Shown here one piece after another: positions 1-10,960 of a stretch of 64,000 bases of DNA. The stretch is from Malaya genurostris. Its lineage: Eukaryota > Arthropoda > Insecta > Diptera > Culicidae. Positions within the stretch are counted from its first letter, which is position 1. Every line of letters starts with the position of its first letter. The notes beneath the pieces are model-generated. The model had not been told where the DNA came from. It saw only the letters and a program-made list of their open reading frames with translations, and made no database searches. Both the position numbers and the translations under genes were made by a program. Location: the NCBI RefSeq assembly GCF_030247185.1, contig NC_080571.1, forward strand, positions 249,647,771-249,711,770, given 5' to 3'.

Positions 1-116
1 GAAAATCGGTCCAGCCATCTCCGAGAAAATCGAGTGCACATTTTGGTTTCACACACCTAGGTTAAAAAGTCGGTTTTCACAGTGATTGTATAGCCTTTCT
101 ATATGAGAAAGGCAAA
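1..116 (-). repeat. Mosquito interspersed repeat (CCTTTCTCATATAG-ended family), edge copy
   Basis: The window opens inside a repeat. Read on the minus strand it starts TTTTTGCCTTTCTCATATAG, then runs through a segment ending in TCTCGGAGATGGCTGGACCG. The same order is seen at 24,131 on the plus strand. The element continues beyond position 1. It has no coding potential. The family is a short, non-coding, mosquito-type interspersed repeat with several diverged copies in this window. Confidence 0.7.
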
Positions 117-3100
117 AAGGAAGATTTCCAGATAGAAACATTTGCTGAAGCTCACAGTAATATATAAAGAAATCCCAGGAAAAATTAAGAATAAATATTA
201 TTCGAAGAATTGTATGTTGAACGAATAAAAAGTTCAGTGAAAAAGAACAACATAATTTAAAACGATGAAAAAATCTTGTAACAAGTAAAAGGAAACTCCT
301 TCAACTGTGGCCTTTTACGCCATGGAAGAAAATATTCAGTGGATCGATTTTTGGCTACGGTTTTTGCCGCCGGATTTCAAACGGCTTCTAGGCTGGTGCT
401 GTCCGGAGAAAGACACTAGGTACTATCACTCTTCTAGTGGACCTCAGCTTTTGACGCAGTTACCGAATAGTTAGTGTTTCGGATGACTAATTTGTTTCGA
501 GCGGCATGTTTCCGCCCACAATTCTATTAGATTGTTTCGGCGCGATAGCTATTTAAAAGCAATTTGCTCACCCGGCACATGCCGGATCTCCCGGAACACA
601 TCCGTCAAAGTGGCAGAGACATGTCTCAAAACCGATAGTCCGAACCAAACAAATGATGCTGGGTCCAGAAAATAACGAACTTTTCTTTAAAACTGAAAAT
701 AGATAGCAAATTGCAACGATCATAATTCACCACCAGACCAATTGATCGCCAGCGGCAGCGGCATCGATTCACAGCAGCCATTCGTAACGCAAACAAGCAA
801 CCGCGACGGCAAAACGTACAATTTATTTGATCTTAGAGCTCCACGCAACTTCCTGGCCCGTGTGACGTCGACCAGTCCGGCCTCCGTTCGTTCATCAGTC
901 AGTTAGTCTGTCCGTCAGCTGATGATCTGCTTTGTGTACATGACGTGACATACAAAGCACGCGTTCATGTGTTTATTGACCTACAATTATAAGCAGTTGC
1001 TCATGCGAGAGCGCATGAAACGGGATATTTAGCTGCACCCTGAGCCCTCGTTGAGCTCCGGTAACTTGGATACCGACGAACGCAATCAATCAGGTCCAAA
1101 GTATCAATCAAAATAGTGTGGCGGTGCACCGACGATGCGACGATGTGTGGGTATCGAAAGATCATCACTCACTGCTGCCAGGGGTTTACGTGTCCGGAAA
1201 GGCGCTTAACCGTTGAATGCTCCTCAGACGTTCCGGTGGATAGTGTGGGTGCTGATTGATCTGCTACGTTTGGATAGTCGGGAATAGCAAACGACTTGAC
1301 GGGTATAATAAATCCACTGATAGGAAAATGCCTCGTTATTACGATTAAATGAATGGTCTGGTGTTGAAGAACACTGTGGTGCCGTTGACTTTGTCTTATG
1401 TGTGGTACAAAAATGCGCTAGAATTTTTGAATGATAATAAATTTAAATGGTTTACATACTTTTACGAAAGTAAGTAGAATTGCCAAACTAATAAAATTGA
1501 ATACTAAATTCAAAATAACCCAAAAACGACTCCTTACGGCATTTACTCTTATTATCCCGAACAAAGAATGAAAACAACAGCAGATACAGTGAATATCAGG
1601 AAAAAATGAAACATGTTCACAATGAATCGGAACGAACGAATGAAATTTAAAACCACAAATGGAATTCGTAAATCCGCCCTGAAAATCTCTTTTAACAACT
1701 CACGGTTGGTAGTTTCGTAATAGATACCACAAAATGTTTTCATTCTCACTTCACGAATGCAAAGAATAAATTAGCTCTCCCGAAAAGAAATTTCATCTGT
1801 CCTCTCCACTCAAAAATGATCACTCGTGCCACCCATTGGGTGCGTTGACACACGTGTCAACCAATGCGTGAGTTGGTGTCAAATATCTGGACACCAAGTA
1901 TGGCCTCAATTAGTCGATTGTTAACAAAAGACTTCGAGGCGCAATTGCGTGTGTAAGCGACGAACCTCGAACTCGTAGTCCCTGACTTCACTGAAGAAGT
2001 TTGAAACCACCATGGACAATTTGATGAAGAAACTTAATCTATTTAAGATAGTCTATTTGGGGATAAAATTGGTGTGGCGTTTGGATAGTTTCAGTTGTGT
2101 CCACATGAAGTGGATTTAGATCGTTATCGATTAGATCCGACTGAACTATTCGAGTGTTGACGCAATTTGACAACTCGTTCAAAAATATGCGTATTAGATT
2201 TGACAAGCGAAATCCATCCAGTCAGTCAGCTTGGAATGCGAATTCAACTTCCCTGAATGTTCGAGAGAAACAAAATAGTTGAAGGTTGAAGAGTCAGATT
2301 ATTTCTATAAGTATATATTGTTTTGAGATCATTTGCCATATTGGCAATAATTCACCTCGCTGCTGTATCTTGATAAGAGTTGGAGGTCCCTCTGAACAGC
2401 CGAAACAATATTGTATTGAAATCCTCGATACGTTGAGCTCGAAAGCGGTGCAATAGGTCTGTTGTTTGCAATATTTTACTTTCAAATTTATTCAAAGCAG
2501 GGCCTGATTTGCTTATGCTTGTCCGGAAAATCCTCCGAGTACCCTCTAGTCGTTCGATTCAATTGAAATTCAAATGAATTGTATTTGTTCAAAGGAGGAA
2601 TTGCCTTATTTCGGTCGAACCGTCGAACACTACCGCATGGATGTGGAAACAATATCGACCGACTAGAGTTAAACGAAAAGGCAAACTTTCAACTTTGACA
2701 CAATTTGCGAAAGCCGTCATGAGAACTGTCCTCCTCGTCGCAACGAAACAATCGCAGTCCCCGGGGGTGGTCCTCTTTGGTTGGAAAAACGAAATTAACT
2801 GATACGATCGTTCACATTTTGAATAGTAATTGATTAAATGTGAGCTCCGTAAGAAGGACGATGTCTGAAGCAGCACGGCTGAGTGAGCAGAGACGTATCA
2901 TGTTTCACAACGCGTGTGTGTGTCTTCAATGCGCACGAAATAAATAACTCTCTCAGATTTCAGTTGCTATGCTTCCACAGAGGCCCTCTGTTGCTATTAC
3001 AGTTCTCCGTTTTGAATCCGACCCAAGCGAGCGAAAAGCGTGGACTTATTTCCATAAAAATGAACAATAATGCTACCGCCTCACCACCATAGACGCCGTA

Positions 3101-4570
3101 TCGATTGGCTACCATCTGGGTATAGTTGAAAAGAACGCTTGGTTCCCACACCCCCTCGCACGTGGATTTGGAGCGACTGCGTGCACATATGCGCAGGACG
3201 CAACCGAGGGACAAATCGAGATTAAGATACCATAAGGTAATAAAAGTATCAACCGATCAACCGTCACCGGAGCTTGGAAATTGATGTTCGTAATTCGAAT
3301 GTTGTTCCAGTATCAAGGCTTGGGCTAGCTGGTTCTGCGAAACGACAACATATACAACGATGAATCGGCTGCCGGTGAATTAATCCATTTTACCACAACC
3401 GGCGGATTAAGGTGTACTTATGACTACAATCGCACTACAACGGAACAACATTTGATACATCTCTCGGCCCGGCTGGTCTTGGCAATGAGCGGTGAAGACT
3501 TGTTACGGCTGCCAGGAAACGGCCAAATCGTTGGCAGTGTTGTTTTCAATTTCAACATTGATCAATCGGAAGATCTTTTCCCGCGGTGCGCGGTTGGGTG
3601 CAACTACTTACTGCCGCGGGTTGCCAACAGCATGGAGAGCAGTTCAAACTCGAACAGAAGGACGTACCACATATGTGGTCCGGTTTGTTCATGAGACTGT
3701 TTTTTTCCGTAGCTTAGCTTTGGTGTATACACAAAATCCGTGATTTATGTATGTGTCTGTGAACATCAACCAGCATAAATTCAGGGATGGTTTTATACCT
3801 TTCGAATTTAATCCAACTATATCGGATTTGCAGATTGGTTTTTTCTTCTAGGAAAATTCAATCTCAAACTGAAATCTCTTTCAGCATGTTTTTCATTTGA
3901 ATGAGAAATAAAATGATATTTGATTTAAAATAAGCTGATCGTTGTACAAATTGTAACTTAATATTGCACCAATGGCACTGCCTCTACAATATAAAATAAA
4001 CAATTACCTTACTTTTTCAGGTAGATATGAAAAGGCTAAGAATATTAGTTTTTTCAACACCATCACAAGTGATGATAATGATTTATCGTAATCTGATTAT
4101 GCATATACTTCGAGTGCATAGGTCTTAATTTAAACCTTGACATTAGAAGATTTTTTACCTTTTTAGAAGAACAAAGCTATCAAAGCATCGTTCCAATCGT
4201 TCGGGAACATCAAATCGTACAGTTTATAAATCATGCAGATTATATGGGATGTGTAAATAACAAAACACAGGATACAGAGAACGTAATAGGAATCAATCTT
4301 GGTACACGCTCAGTCGACGACAGTTTCCTAGGTCGTTCACCGGGTTAGTACAGAACAAGTTTCAGCGTGAACTTGTATTCTAGATTAATGTGTTCTAGAA
4401 GCTGTTTATAAGTTCGTTCGGTTGCGTCGCATGAACGTTAAAGTTTGGACATTTACTTAAAAAACGGACGCTTAGAATTATATGCATGAACTTCGTAAGT
4501 TCCTTAAGTCAAATCAGTCCCTTCTATTCGAACTTCTGGTATGTTGGGGGTATGTCCTATATGTAAACCT
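117..4570. other. Unassigned sequence with GC-richer, possibly regulatory blocks
   Basis: No open frame here looks like a protein I recognise. Two blocks (about 330-1,300 and 2,880-3,720) are less AT-rich than their surroundings and carry many CpG dinucleotides. The first holds a CRE-like TGACGTCG near 863, a TGACGTGAC near 940, and a cluster of TCAGTCAGTTAGTC-type words near 893. The second is open in two overlapping plus frames for about 80 codons each, but neither protein resembles a known family. These blocks could be enhancers or an untranslated exon. The rest is AT-rich with nothing identifiable. Confidence 0.3.
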
Positions 4571-4571
4571 T

Positions 4572-4592
4572 TTTTAATCCACCTAGTGGTGG
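4572..4592 (+). repeat. End fragment of mosquito repeat (TTTAATCCACCTAGTGGTG)
   Basis: TTTTTAATCCACCTAGTGGTG matches the terminal motif seen at 29,330 and, on the opposite strand, at 24,945. It marks the end of a short repeat directly abutting the SINE that follows. Confidence 0.5.
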
Positions 4593-4797
4593 TCCCGGGT
4601 TGGTGGTTCAATGCATAGGGCCCTGGTCTTATAAACCAGTTGCCGTATGTTCGAGCCCCGACCTGGAAGGATTCGTAGTGTCAATAAAATCGTAGCACCA
4701 GCCATGCAATGGTTCTGTACACACTGAATCGGCTGCGAAGTCTGTTGAAACAGAAGGTCCAATTCCACTATAGGAATATAATACCAACACTTTGCTT
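4593..4797 (+). repeat. tRNA-derived SINE, family A
   Basis: The head has an RNA polymerase III B-box-like GTTCGAGCCCC at 4,649-4,659, preceded by TGGTCTTATAAACCAG. The body contains CTGCGAAGTCTGTTGAAACA and the tail reads AATATAATACCAACACTTTGC. The same order, B box then CTGCGAAGTCTGTTGAAACA then TAATGCCAAGACT, recurs on the minus strand at 62.6-62.8 kb, and a third partial copy lies at 57.3 kb. Box A is poor. It has no protein coding capacity, and transposition would depend on a LINE in trans. Confidence 0.75.
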
Positions 4798-5079
4798 TTG
4801 GTGTAATGATGCCTTTATCATATTACTTATGTTTTAAAAAACATCACTAGAAGATTCTGTCAAGATTTTTTCTTTCAAACTTGAATAAAATCCAAAACTT
4901 TCTTCGTTATAAACTACCATCACCTCTCAATTTGTGAACAGTTATGTCAAGTTAATATAGATTTTAATGCTACACAGAATTGAACAAAGCACGCTGTGTG
5001 CTAGGCGGGTTCGTTTTTTCTTCTTCCGTACCAGCACGTTCCGATGCGTGTCGATTTTGTGATACTGAGAGCATCAATT
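4798..5079. other. Short unassigned AT-rich stretch
   Basis: I see no coding frame or recognisable repeat. Confidence 0.3.
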
Positions 5080-5545
5080 TGAATCATGATTTGTGAAAAT
5101 CGGTGTAACAGTTACTGAGAAATCGTAGTGAATTCCGTTCTTGGAGCTTTACTTCACTATTACCGGTGCGTTCGGAAGCGAAAACTGTGCACTAGTAGTC
5201 CCAAAGTAGATTTATATATCCACCAACTAACAAGGCCAAACAGAAGAATTTACCAGTAAATTTTTATAAAAATGTGCACCTCGTTTCGCCATCGCTTGTG
5301 AAATAGTGCTCATGAAATCTAAAAATTTTACTAATCGCGCTGTAATACCGCAACCGGAAGTCTGACTGAATGAATTTTTCGGCAACTGTTTCAAGACCTC
5401 TCATTTGCATTTTAGTTTGTAAAAATCGGTTGAGTAATTTCCGAGAAAATTGAGTGTGCATTTTCTCATAGATTTGCACATATTGCCTTGTGACTCCGGA
5501 ACCGCAAGTCGGATCGGCATCGGGACATAATCGTGATATCATGAT
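5080..5545 (-). repeat. Diverged copy of the mosquito CCGAGAAAAT-type repeat
   Basis: The stretch contains the family words AAAATCGGTTGAGTAATTTC, CGAGAAAATTGAGTG and GACTCCGGAACCGCAAGTCGG. These also occur at 24.3-24.7 kb and 29.8-30.4 kb. Ends are not clear. The 92-codon minus-strand frame inside is a by-product of the repeat, not a gene. Confidence 0.55.
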
Positions 5546-5822
5546 TCATAGTCATGATTTCAAAGTTTGTCAAAAAGATTTTATTGGTCAATAAAAAGGC
5601 ATAGGAAAGTAATCGAATTCTTGTTGAGACTTATGGCAATCTTGCTCCATCCGTCAAAACTCGTGAACATTGGTTCAAACCTGACAATTTTAATGTTGTT
5701 GACAACGAACGCACAAATAGATCGAAAAAGTCGGTAGCTAGTCAGACGAAAAAGAAATACAAACACACAAACAGCCTTTTTCAATCGCCAGAGAGTCTTG
5801 GAAAAAGCTCAAAAGATTGGTA

Positions 5823-5856
5823 TCAGTTCGCTTCCACATCTCATCCAAGTCTGTCG
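5823..5856 (+). promoter_or_regulatory. Internal Inr + DPE core promoter at the 5' end of the LINE
   Basis: The initiator TCAGTT lies at 5,823-5,828, with the putative +1 A at 5,825. Counting from it, +28 to +32 (5,852-5,856) reads TGTCG, matching four of five positions of the DPE consensus RGWYV. The related LINE copy at 48.1 kb has TCAGTT and a five-of-five match, AGTCG, at exactly the same spacing. Homology between the two copies begins at this initiator and the upstream flanks differ. That fits a true element 5' end with a downstream promoter, as known for Drosophila jockey/I-type LINEs. Confidence 0.55.
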
Positions 5857-5934
5857 ATAAAACAAAAGCGCTTACGTTCGGGACAGAAGGAACCAAGTAG
5901 AGTATTGTGTAGTGAACAATAAAACGACCTAGAA
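5829..5934 (+). mobile_element. 5' untranslated region of non-LTR retrotransposon copy A
   Basis: About 110 bp between the initiator and the ORF1 ATG align closely with 48,121-48,226 (shared words include ACATCTCATCCAAGTC and GTATTGTGTAGTGAACAATA). There is no ORF. Confidence 0.6.
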
Positions 5935-6825
5935 ATGAGTGAACCAAACGAACAAAAGCTACCGCCGACGTGAAAGAATACAATTGTTGTTGACTTCAGG
6001 CAGTGCAAAATTCGACGTTCGATACGAGAACTTGAAGGTTTGCTTAAGGAGCAAATGCATCTTGACATTAGACGTGTGCATTTACTTCAATGCAATAAGA
6101 CAAATAATGTTGTTCACATCCAGTTCTATAAAGAGTTGGATGCAATTCAATTCGCAAAAGACAATAACAATGTACACTATGTGGAGCACGAGAACATTAA
6201 GTACAACATTCCAGTATATATGGAAGATAGTGATATAGAAGTGCGTGTGCATGATCTTCCCTCAAGCGTCACCGATTCATATATTAGCAAAACTATGTCC
6301 CAATACGGAGAGATTCTCTCTATCGAAAAAGAAAAGTGGAAGAATTTTTTCCCCGGTATTCTAAGTGACGTACGTTTGTTACGCATACACTTGAAGAAGG
6401 CTATACCTTCTTATGTGATTTTCGGTCAAGATACAAGAATTCCGTGTAAATCACTTGTTACCTATGACAATCAGATGGCCACATGTCAATATTGCCAAAA
6501 AGCTGTTCACTACGGTAAGCCATGTGATAAACTGGACAAGGAGACAAATACACCAAAGGACAACGGTGCTTCCATCACACCAACCCCAAGCAACCCCAGT
6601 ACACCTGTGACAGTCACCAACAACAGTGAAGCATCCCCTTCAACGAAACCATCCAACGTATCCCCTATAGAACAAAGTACACCAGCTGCAGTTAGCAACT
6701 TACCCTCCAACCAACCAGCAATTGCAACCAATATACAACAAGGTGCATCTACAGCAACTAACAACGAAAAGAAGACGGAAGTTCCAATTTCTCAGCCGAT
6801 TTTCACATATCTTGATTCAAATTAA
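5935..6825 (+). pseudogene. LINE ORF1 (gag-like, CCHC zinc knuckle), copy A, one in-frame stop
   Basis: This is a nucleic-acid-binding ORF1 of a non-LTR retrotransposon, expected to coat the element RNA in its ribonucleoprotein. The frame starts MSEPNEQK at 5,935, is broken by TGA at 5,971-5,973, then is open to the stop at 6,823-6,825. Near the middle sits a segment around KNFFPGILSDVRLLRI typical of insect LINE ORF1 proteins. It is followed by one zinc knuckle CQYCQKAVHYGKPC (CX2CX4HX4C) at 6,484-6,525, then a long Thr/Pro/Ser/Asn-rich low-complexity tail. Copies at 48.2 and 55.3 kb have CGA where this one has TGA, so the stop is a secondary change. After about 6,780 the sequence departs from the other copies and no ORF2 follows, so the element is 3'-incomplete. 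Assignment as LINE ORF1 is firm; the clade is not settled. Confidence 0.75.
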
Positions 6826-7619
6826 AGCTCGTATTGTTTCAAGACACTGTGCAATGTCATCCAAATTTGACTTCCGCTTCCAAAAATATAGGGCGATGAG
6901 TGTGAAAAATTTCAAACCATACAAAATGACGATGCAAAGCCGGTACGCATCGGTACATGCCGCCGGCTTTGCGAACGAGGTACACAGCGTACTTTGTTCA
7001 ATTTCGTAAGCGTGTACGGGAGAACTAAAACAGAACGAAAACTTACAACGTATTCAAAACTCAACCGAATTCATCTGCTGTGATTACAAATGATTATATT
7101 GATAAAAACCCAATCACAAAGCATGTTTTATTAGGCTGCTTGGAGAGTATTTCTACTCATTTAACTTAAATTTGTTATGCTGCAGCAACAGGAGCACAGG
7201 TCTTCGTTTGGTGCCATTTTCGTTTAGTTGATTCAATCGAAACAGTGCGTGAGAAATGAATCAACCAGCTTTAATTCAAATAATCTGAATAGAACAGTTT
7301 TTTCGCTTAACTTATTATATGTTGGTCAAAATGTCTAATCGGCATAAAATTTACGACACAGATAAACACGAAATTTTCAAAGCAGATTCTATAACTATTT
7401 GAACTTGTAGGCCTGACTATTTGATGGACACAAAAATCTGTTACGACTGTGACGGTTTCTGAAATTCGGCTCTAGAAATAGATTGTAAAAAACTTAATTG
7501 GAACTTGCATCGATTTCTAATGAAATGTTAGGAAAAAAAAAAACAGGTTTTTACAAGGTAAGTTTGAGAGGTAAAGAGCTTTTCCCCCTTAATTTATGCT
7601 AGGTGCACATAACCAATTT
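6826..7619. other. Unassigned stretch downstream of LINE ORF1
   Basis: There is no recognisable coding sequence. At 7,545-7,557 lies a 13-bp word AGGTTTTTACAAG that recurs at 7,900-7,912, directly after the MITE's right end. Confidence 0.3.
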
Positions 7620-7899
7620 CACTTGATTTTACGTTTCGTCTTATAGTATGTTCACATTAGCGCTGATATCAAGTGATATACGGATATACTTGATATCCGA
7701 TGATATCATGCGCGATATCACTTAATATATCATACAATTTGATGTCAACGCGTATCACAATTTTAGCGTGAAGTGTTTTGCAAATAGCATTAACTTTACG
7801 TCTGCCTAGCGGTTTATGTTGAACCGTTAGGTCGGGGGTAGCAGTTCAACATAAACTGCTACGCACTGATGAGTCTAAGACGAAACGTAAAATCAAGTG
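7620..7899. mobile_element. MITE with 24-bp perfect terminal inverted repeats and internal hairpins
   Basis: CACTTGATTTTACGTTTCGT... (24 bp, 7,620-7,643) is perfectly inverted at 7,876-7,899. Inside are two further symmetric blocks. One is a run of overlapping GATATC/AGTGATAT palindromes (7,665-7,730). The other is a hairpin, AGCGGTTTATGTTGAAC against GTTCAACATAAACTGCT (about 7,808-7,860). At 280 bp with no ORF it is a typical non-autonomous DNA element. No simple target duplication directly abuts both ends, so the superfamily is undecided. Confidence 0.75.
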
Positions 7900-7912
7900 A
7901 GGTTTTTACAAG

Positions 7913-9549
7913 TTATCTTACTGATAGATCCGAACTTTCATTCTGATCGCACACAATTGCTTTTCGCACTTGCTCTTCTTTTGATGATATCTCCCATTTA
8001 AAAGCATGTCTGCGAAATATTTTCTGCGTATTTTACGCAACCTTGTAAATGTAGTTACGGAGTAACTCAGGAACAAATGTTGTAAAGAACACAATAATTT
8101 CATTCTGCTTCTAATTTAGTCAATTGCGTTGAATAATTGAGTTTTGCAATGTGTATTGCGGTTCCGATATTGAATGCAGTACGAAACTTTCAAACTCTGG
8201 TACATATATCAATCTTACCTGGCAATTCGCTCCCATAAAGGTTACCGAGACAGCACTCCATAGCGCAGTGACATAAGTTGCCCCATTTACATATATAGGA
8301 ACACCCGCCACAATTGAAAGGTTGAGCAGTCCGCCAGTAGATCAAACAAAATCAAACGACACGCAAGGGTTTTTGGCAAGGGATCTCGAAAAAGGCCTTT
8401 ATGTAATTGAGGTTTTTGGCCTGTGATCTGCTAGTAATAAATGTTAATCACACGCATTTGATGGGTTGATGAAACATTGTCGTATAGCTTGAAAGCGGTA
8501 ACCCAATTATTCCAACTGACGCGAGCATTTCTGGTGATCTGGATGATTTGAGTCCGTGTGATGATTGCTTTGCAAACCAGTACTCAGTGATCACGCGATC
8601 GCCGGTAACAGATGTGCGTCAGTAAGCAGCGAAAAAATAAAGTTTCTTCTGTTGTTTTAGGGGTTTATTTTTAAAATCGGCTGCACTGTCCCTTTCATGT
8701 CTGGTAAAGTGCACCAAAATAAATGTGAAATGATTTATTGGTATTTGCGCCGTAAAAACTGAAAGGTAAACAAAACGACCGAAATATAGGCGTGAAAAAA
8801 TAAAGAGTCCGAAATAGCCCGTAGGCGTGAAGGCCATTTGAGATAGTAGTTAATGACTTCATTTAAAGAAAATAATGTGCCACAGGCCAGTGGGCTGCTT
8901 TCGTCGGATGAATTGTGGCTTTAATCTTAATGGTCGTCGTTGAGTCCGGCACATTACTGGTTTTCGTCGAGCTAATTGTTTTTGATGACGGAGGCGTGAA
9001 TGAATCGGAGGCGTCGCAGTACTTTAGGACAGTAATTGATGGGCCTAGGGGTCAATAACTTGAAGTTTATGGATAGCAGAACGAGCCCGGTTTCCGGTGA
9101 TATAAAACACCAAATAATAGTATGTTTCATAGAACAAAAAATAAAACAAAACTCATGTTTCGAAACAAATACCGCGCATAGTTTGCCTCTAGCAGCATCT
9201 CACCTAAAACCCCTTTTACGATGTTTTTCCCATGTATGTTTACATGAATAAAAAATAATGAATTATAAAGTGGTTCAAACACTCTGCCAGACAGCTGAAG
9301 TCAGTTTGAGGTGGGCTTACTCACTTTACTTTTATGCTATAGAAACCCATTAAGAAGAAAAAAAAACCGTGAAAAGGGGTGATATTGTCATTGTCAATAA
9401 TAAGCTTTCTGATCAACACTGGAAGCAAGTGTATTAGTATAGACTTCATGTACTCCTTTCAGGCTTGCATTGAGAGTTGGTAAAAACCTTATTTCACGTT
9501 ATTGTCAAAGATATAGAAAATTTTGAAATCAAAGACGTCCTCCGGTACA
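7913..9549. other. Unassigned AT-rich sequence
   Basis: I recognise no gene. A minus-strand GCCAG/GTAAGA donor-like word lies near 8,213, without a credible acceptor or exon. The rest is low-complexity AT-rich sequence. Confidence 0.3.
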
Positions 9550-10760
9550 GTGCTTACACCACAGACGACTTTAGTTTAAGTCGTGCATATTCGTGTGAAC
9601 CATTCATCGTATTGTCCTGAATGATTGTACACGCGCGTTGAAGTCGTTTAGTTCGCTTGTTTGGTGCGCTACGGGTTCGAACTCGGCGAGCATCGGCAGC
9701 CAAAGAAACGTGTGCCTGTAGTTGATGTTTCTATCGTGTTATGATGATGGCGGTGGCGACGAATGCGACGAATCGTTGATGGGTGAGCACTAGCTCAAGT
9801 TAACGCCCACGCGTTTTGCCCCTGCCTGTTGGCGATCCGCGGATGCGAGATGGCGGAACAGTGTGAAAAATAATGTCAGCTTTGGGTTGATGGGGTGTTG
9901 CCAAATGGGACGCTATGGTATCTGAGATGAAGCTCTACTCTTTCTACGTGGTGGGTATGTTAAATATTCAACATTTGTAGGGGGTTTATGACTGAGACTG
10001 AGTAGTTAGTGATTCAATAAAATTAGGAAATTTTCGATAACTGCCGATAGTTTGATTTCCGTCTGCCTCAACTAAAACGCCAACTGTCGTTACTGTTGAG
10101 GCTCAAACGCCATGTGAAAACCAAATTCACAACAACTTGAACATAAGCCCTCCCCCCGCTGTGCCACTGCTCACTAATGTCGGTATGAGGTGTGGTACAA
10201 AAATGTCATGTTTCTGATGTCTAGCCGGTATGCGCCATAGCAGAGTTGTCTAGGAAGGGAAGAGCAAATTTTCCGTTGATTTTGTCGTCCTGTGAGCGGT
10301 GAGCGGAAAGCAGGCAAGAAGTGTTAGCGTTAGAGGTTTCATCGGCTGCACAGTAATCGGCGGCCGGTGGCGTACCGGTGGCGATGGCGGTGACGGCGGC
10401 AACCGTGCTGCCGGGGGAGGGAGGAAACGTGGAATCGAAATTCATTATGCAGCATGATTTATGGCTTTTGACTTCGAGTGCCCTCTCGCACCGCTCCTCC
10501 GAGTTGAACTACGCGCCATGTCGTTTCGGCGAGAATCCTTCAAGGGTGCAGCCAGTCGCGAGTTGTAGGAAATTGTTGTGCAGAATAAATGCAATTTGCA
10601 TACTGAGCTCATAGATGGGATGCTCCGAAAATGCGCTAAAAGCATTGTGTGGTAGGTTAATCTGTTGTTGTTTTTTTTTTCGAAGATTGCGCTTTGTGTG
10701 GCAAACCGGAGAGTTAGCTACGAGTGCAGACGACAAAATTGGCAAACAGTTTACGTAATC
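9550..10760. other. GC-richer, CpG-containing block; possible regulatory region or 5' exon
   Basis: Base composition is clearly higher in GC than in the flanks, for example around 9,600-9,900 and 10,220-10,560. The latter holds GGCGATGGCGG and CCGGGGGAGGG words. Short frames on both strands do not resemble known proteins. One possible micro-exon is annotated separately. The block could be a conserved intronic control region or a transcribed first exon. Confidence 0.25.
9915..9954 (+). other. Possible first coding exon (40 nt) with GTATGT donor
   Basis: ATGGTATCTGAGATGAAGCT begins at 9,915. The frame reads MVSEMKLYSFYVV and meets a donor GTATGT at 9,955-9,960, leaving one extra base (phase 1). 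It lies in the GC-richer block. The N-terminal KLY...Y pattern is reminiscent of glutathione S-transferase starts, but 13 residues are far too few to call a family. It would be read opposite to the recursive-splice-like sites. This may be chance. Confidence 0.15.
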
Positions 10761-10845
10761 GCATTAGACTAAAGCTTGAAGTTATGCGTTTGGAATTTAT
10801 CAACATTTAGGTTGGTTGATATCCCATTAGCATCACTGACTGGTA

Positions 10846-10945
10846 ACTTACGGTAATAGTGCCTGCCTCGTAAATCATTAGTAGTAGTTGTTGTTGGAAG
10901 TGTACTCACCTGTAAGAAAACAAAACAAGAACATATATTAGAAAC
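10846..10945 (-). other. Recursive splice site (ratchet point) with RS-exon, site 1
   Basis: Read on the minus strand there is a branchpoint-like CTAAT, then a pyrimidine-rich run (TTCTTGTTTTGTTTTCTTACAG), then immediately GTGAGTA. The CAG/GTGAGT junction is between 10,910 and 10,909. The acceptor and a strong donor therefore share one point, the hallmark of a zero-length exon. Fifty-eight nt further on, a second donor GTAAGT (plus-strand ACTTAC, 10,846-10,851) would define an RS-exon. The 58 nt are open in one frame. It could instead be an ordinary 58-nt cassette exon that happens to begin with GTGAGT. Confidence 0.55.
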
Positions 10946-10960
10946 GTATGCCTGCATGTT

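Noticed and set aside
8120..8311. Minus-strand frame ending at GCCAG/GTAAGA as a host exon
   Set aside because: No acceptor or ATG supports it, and the sequence reads like repeat DNA.
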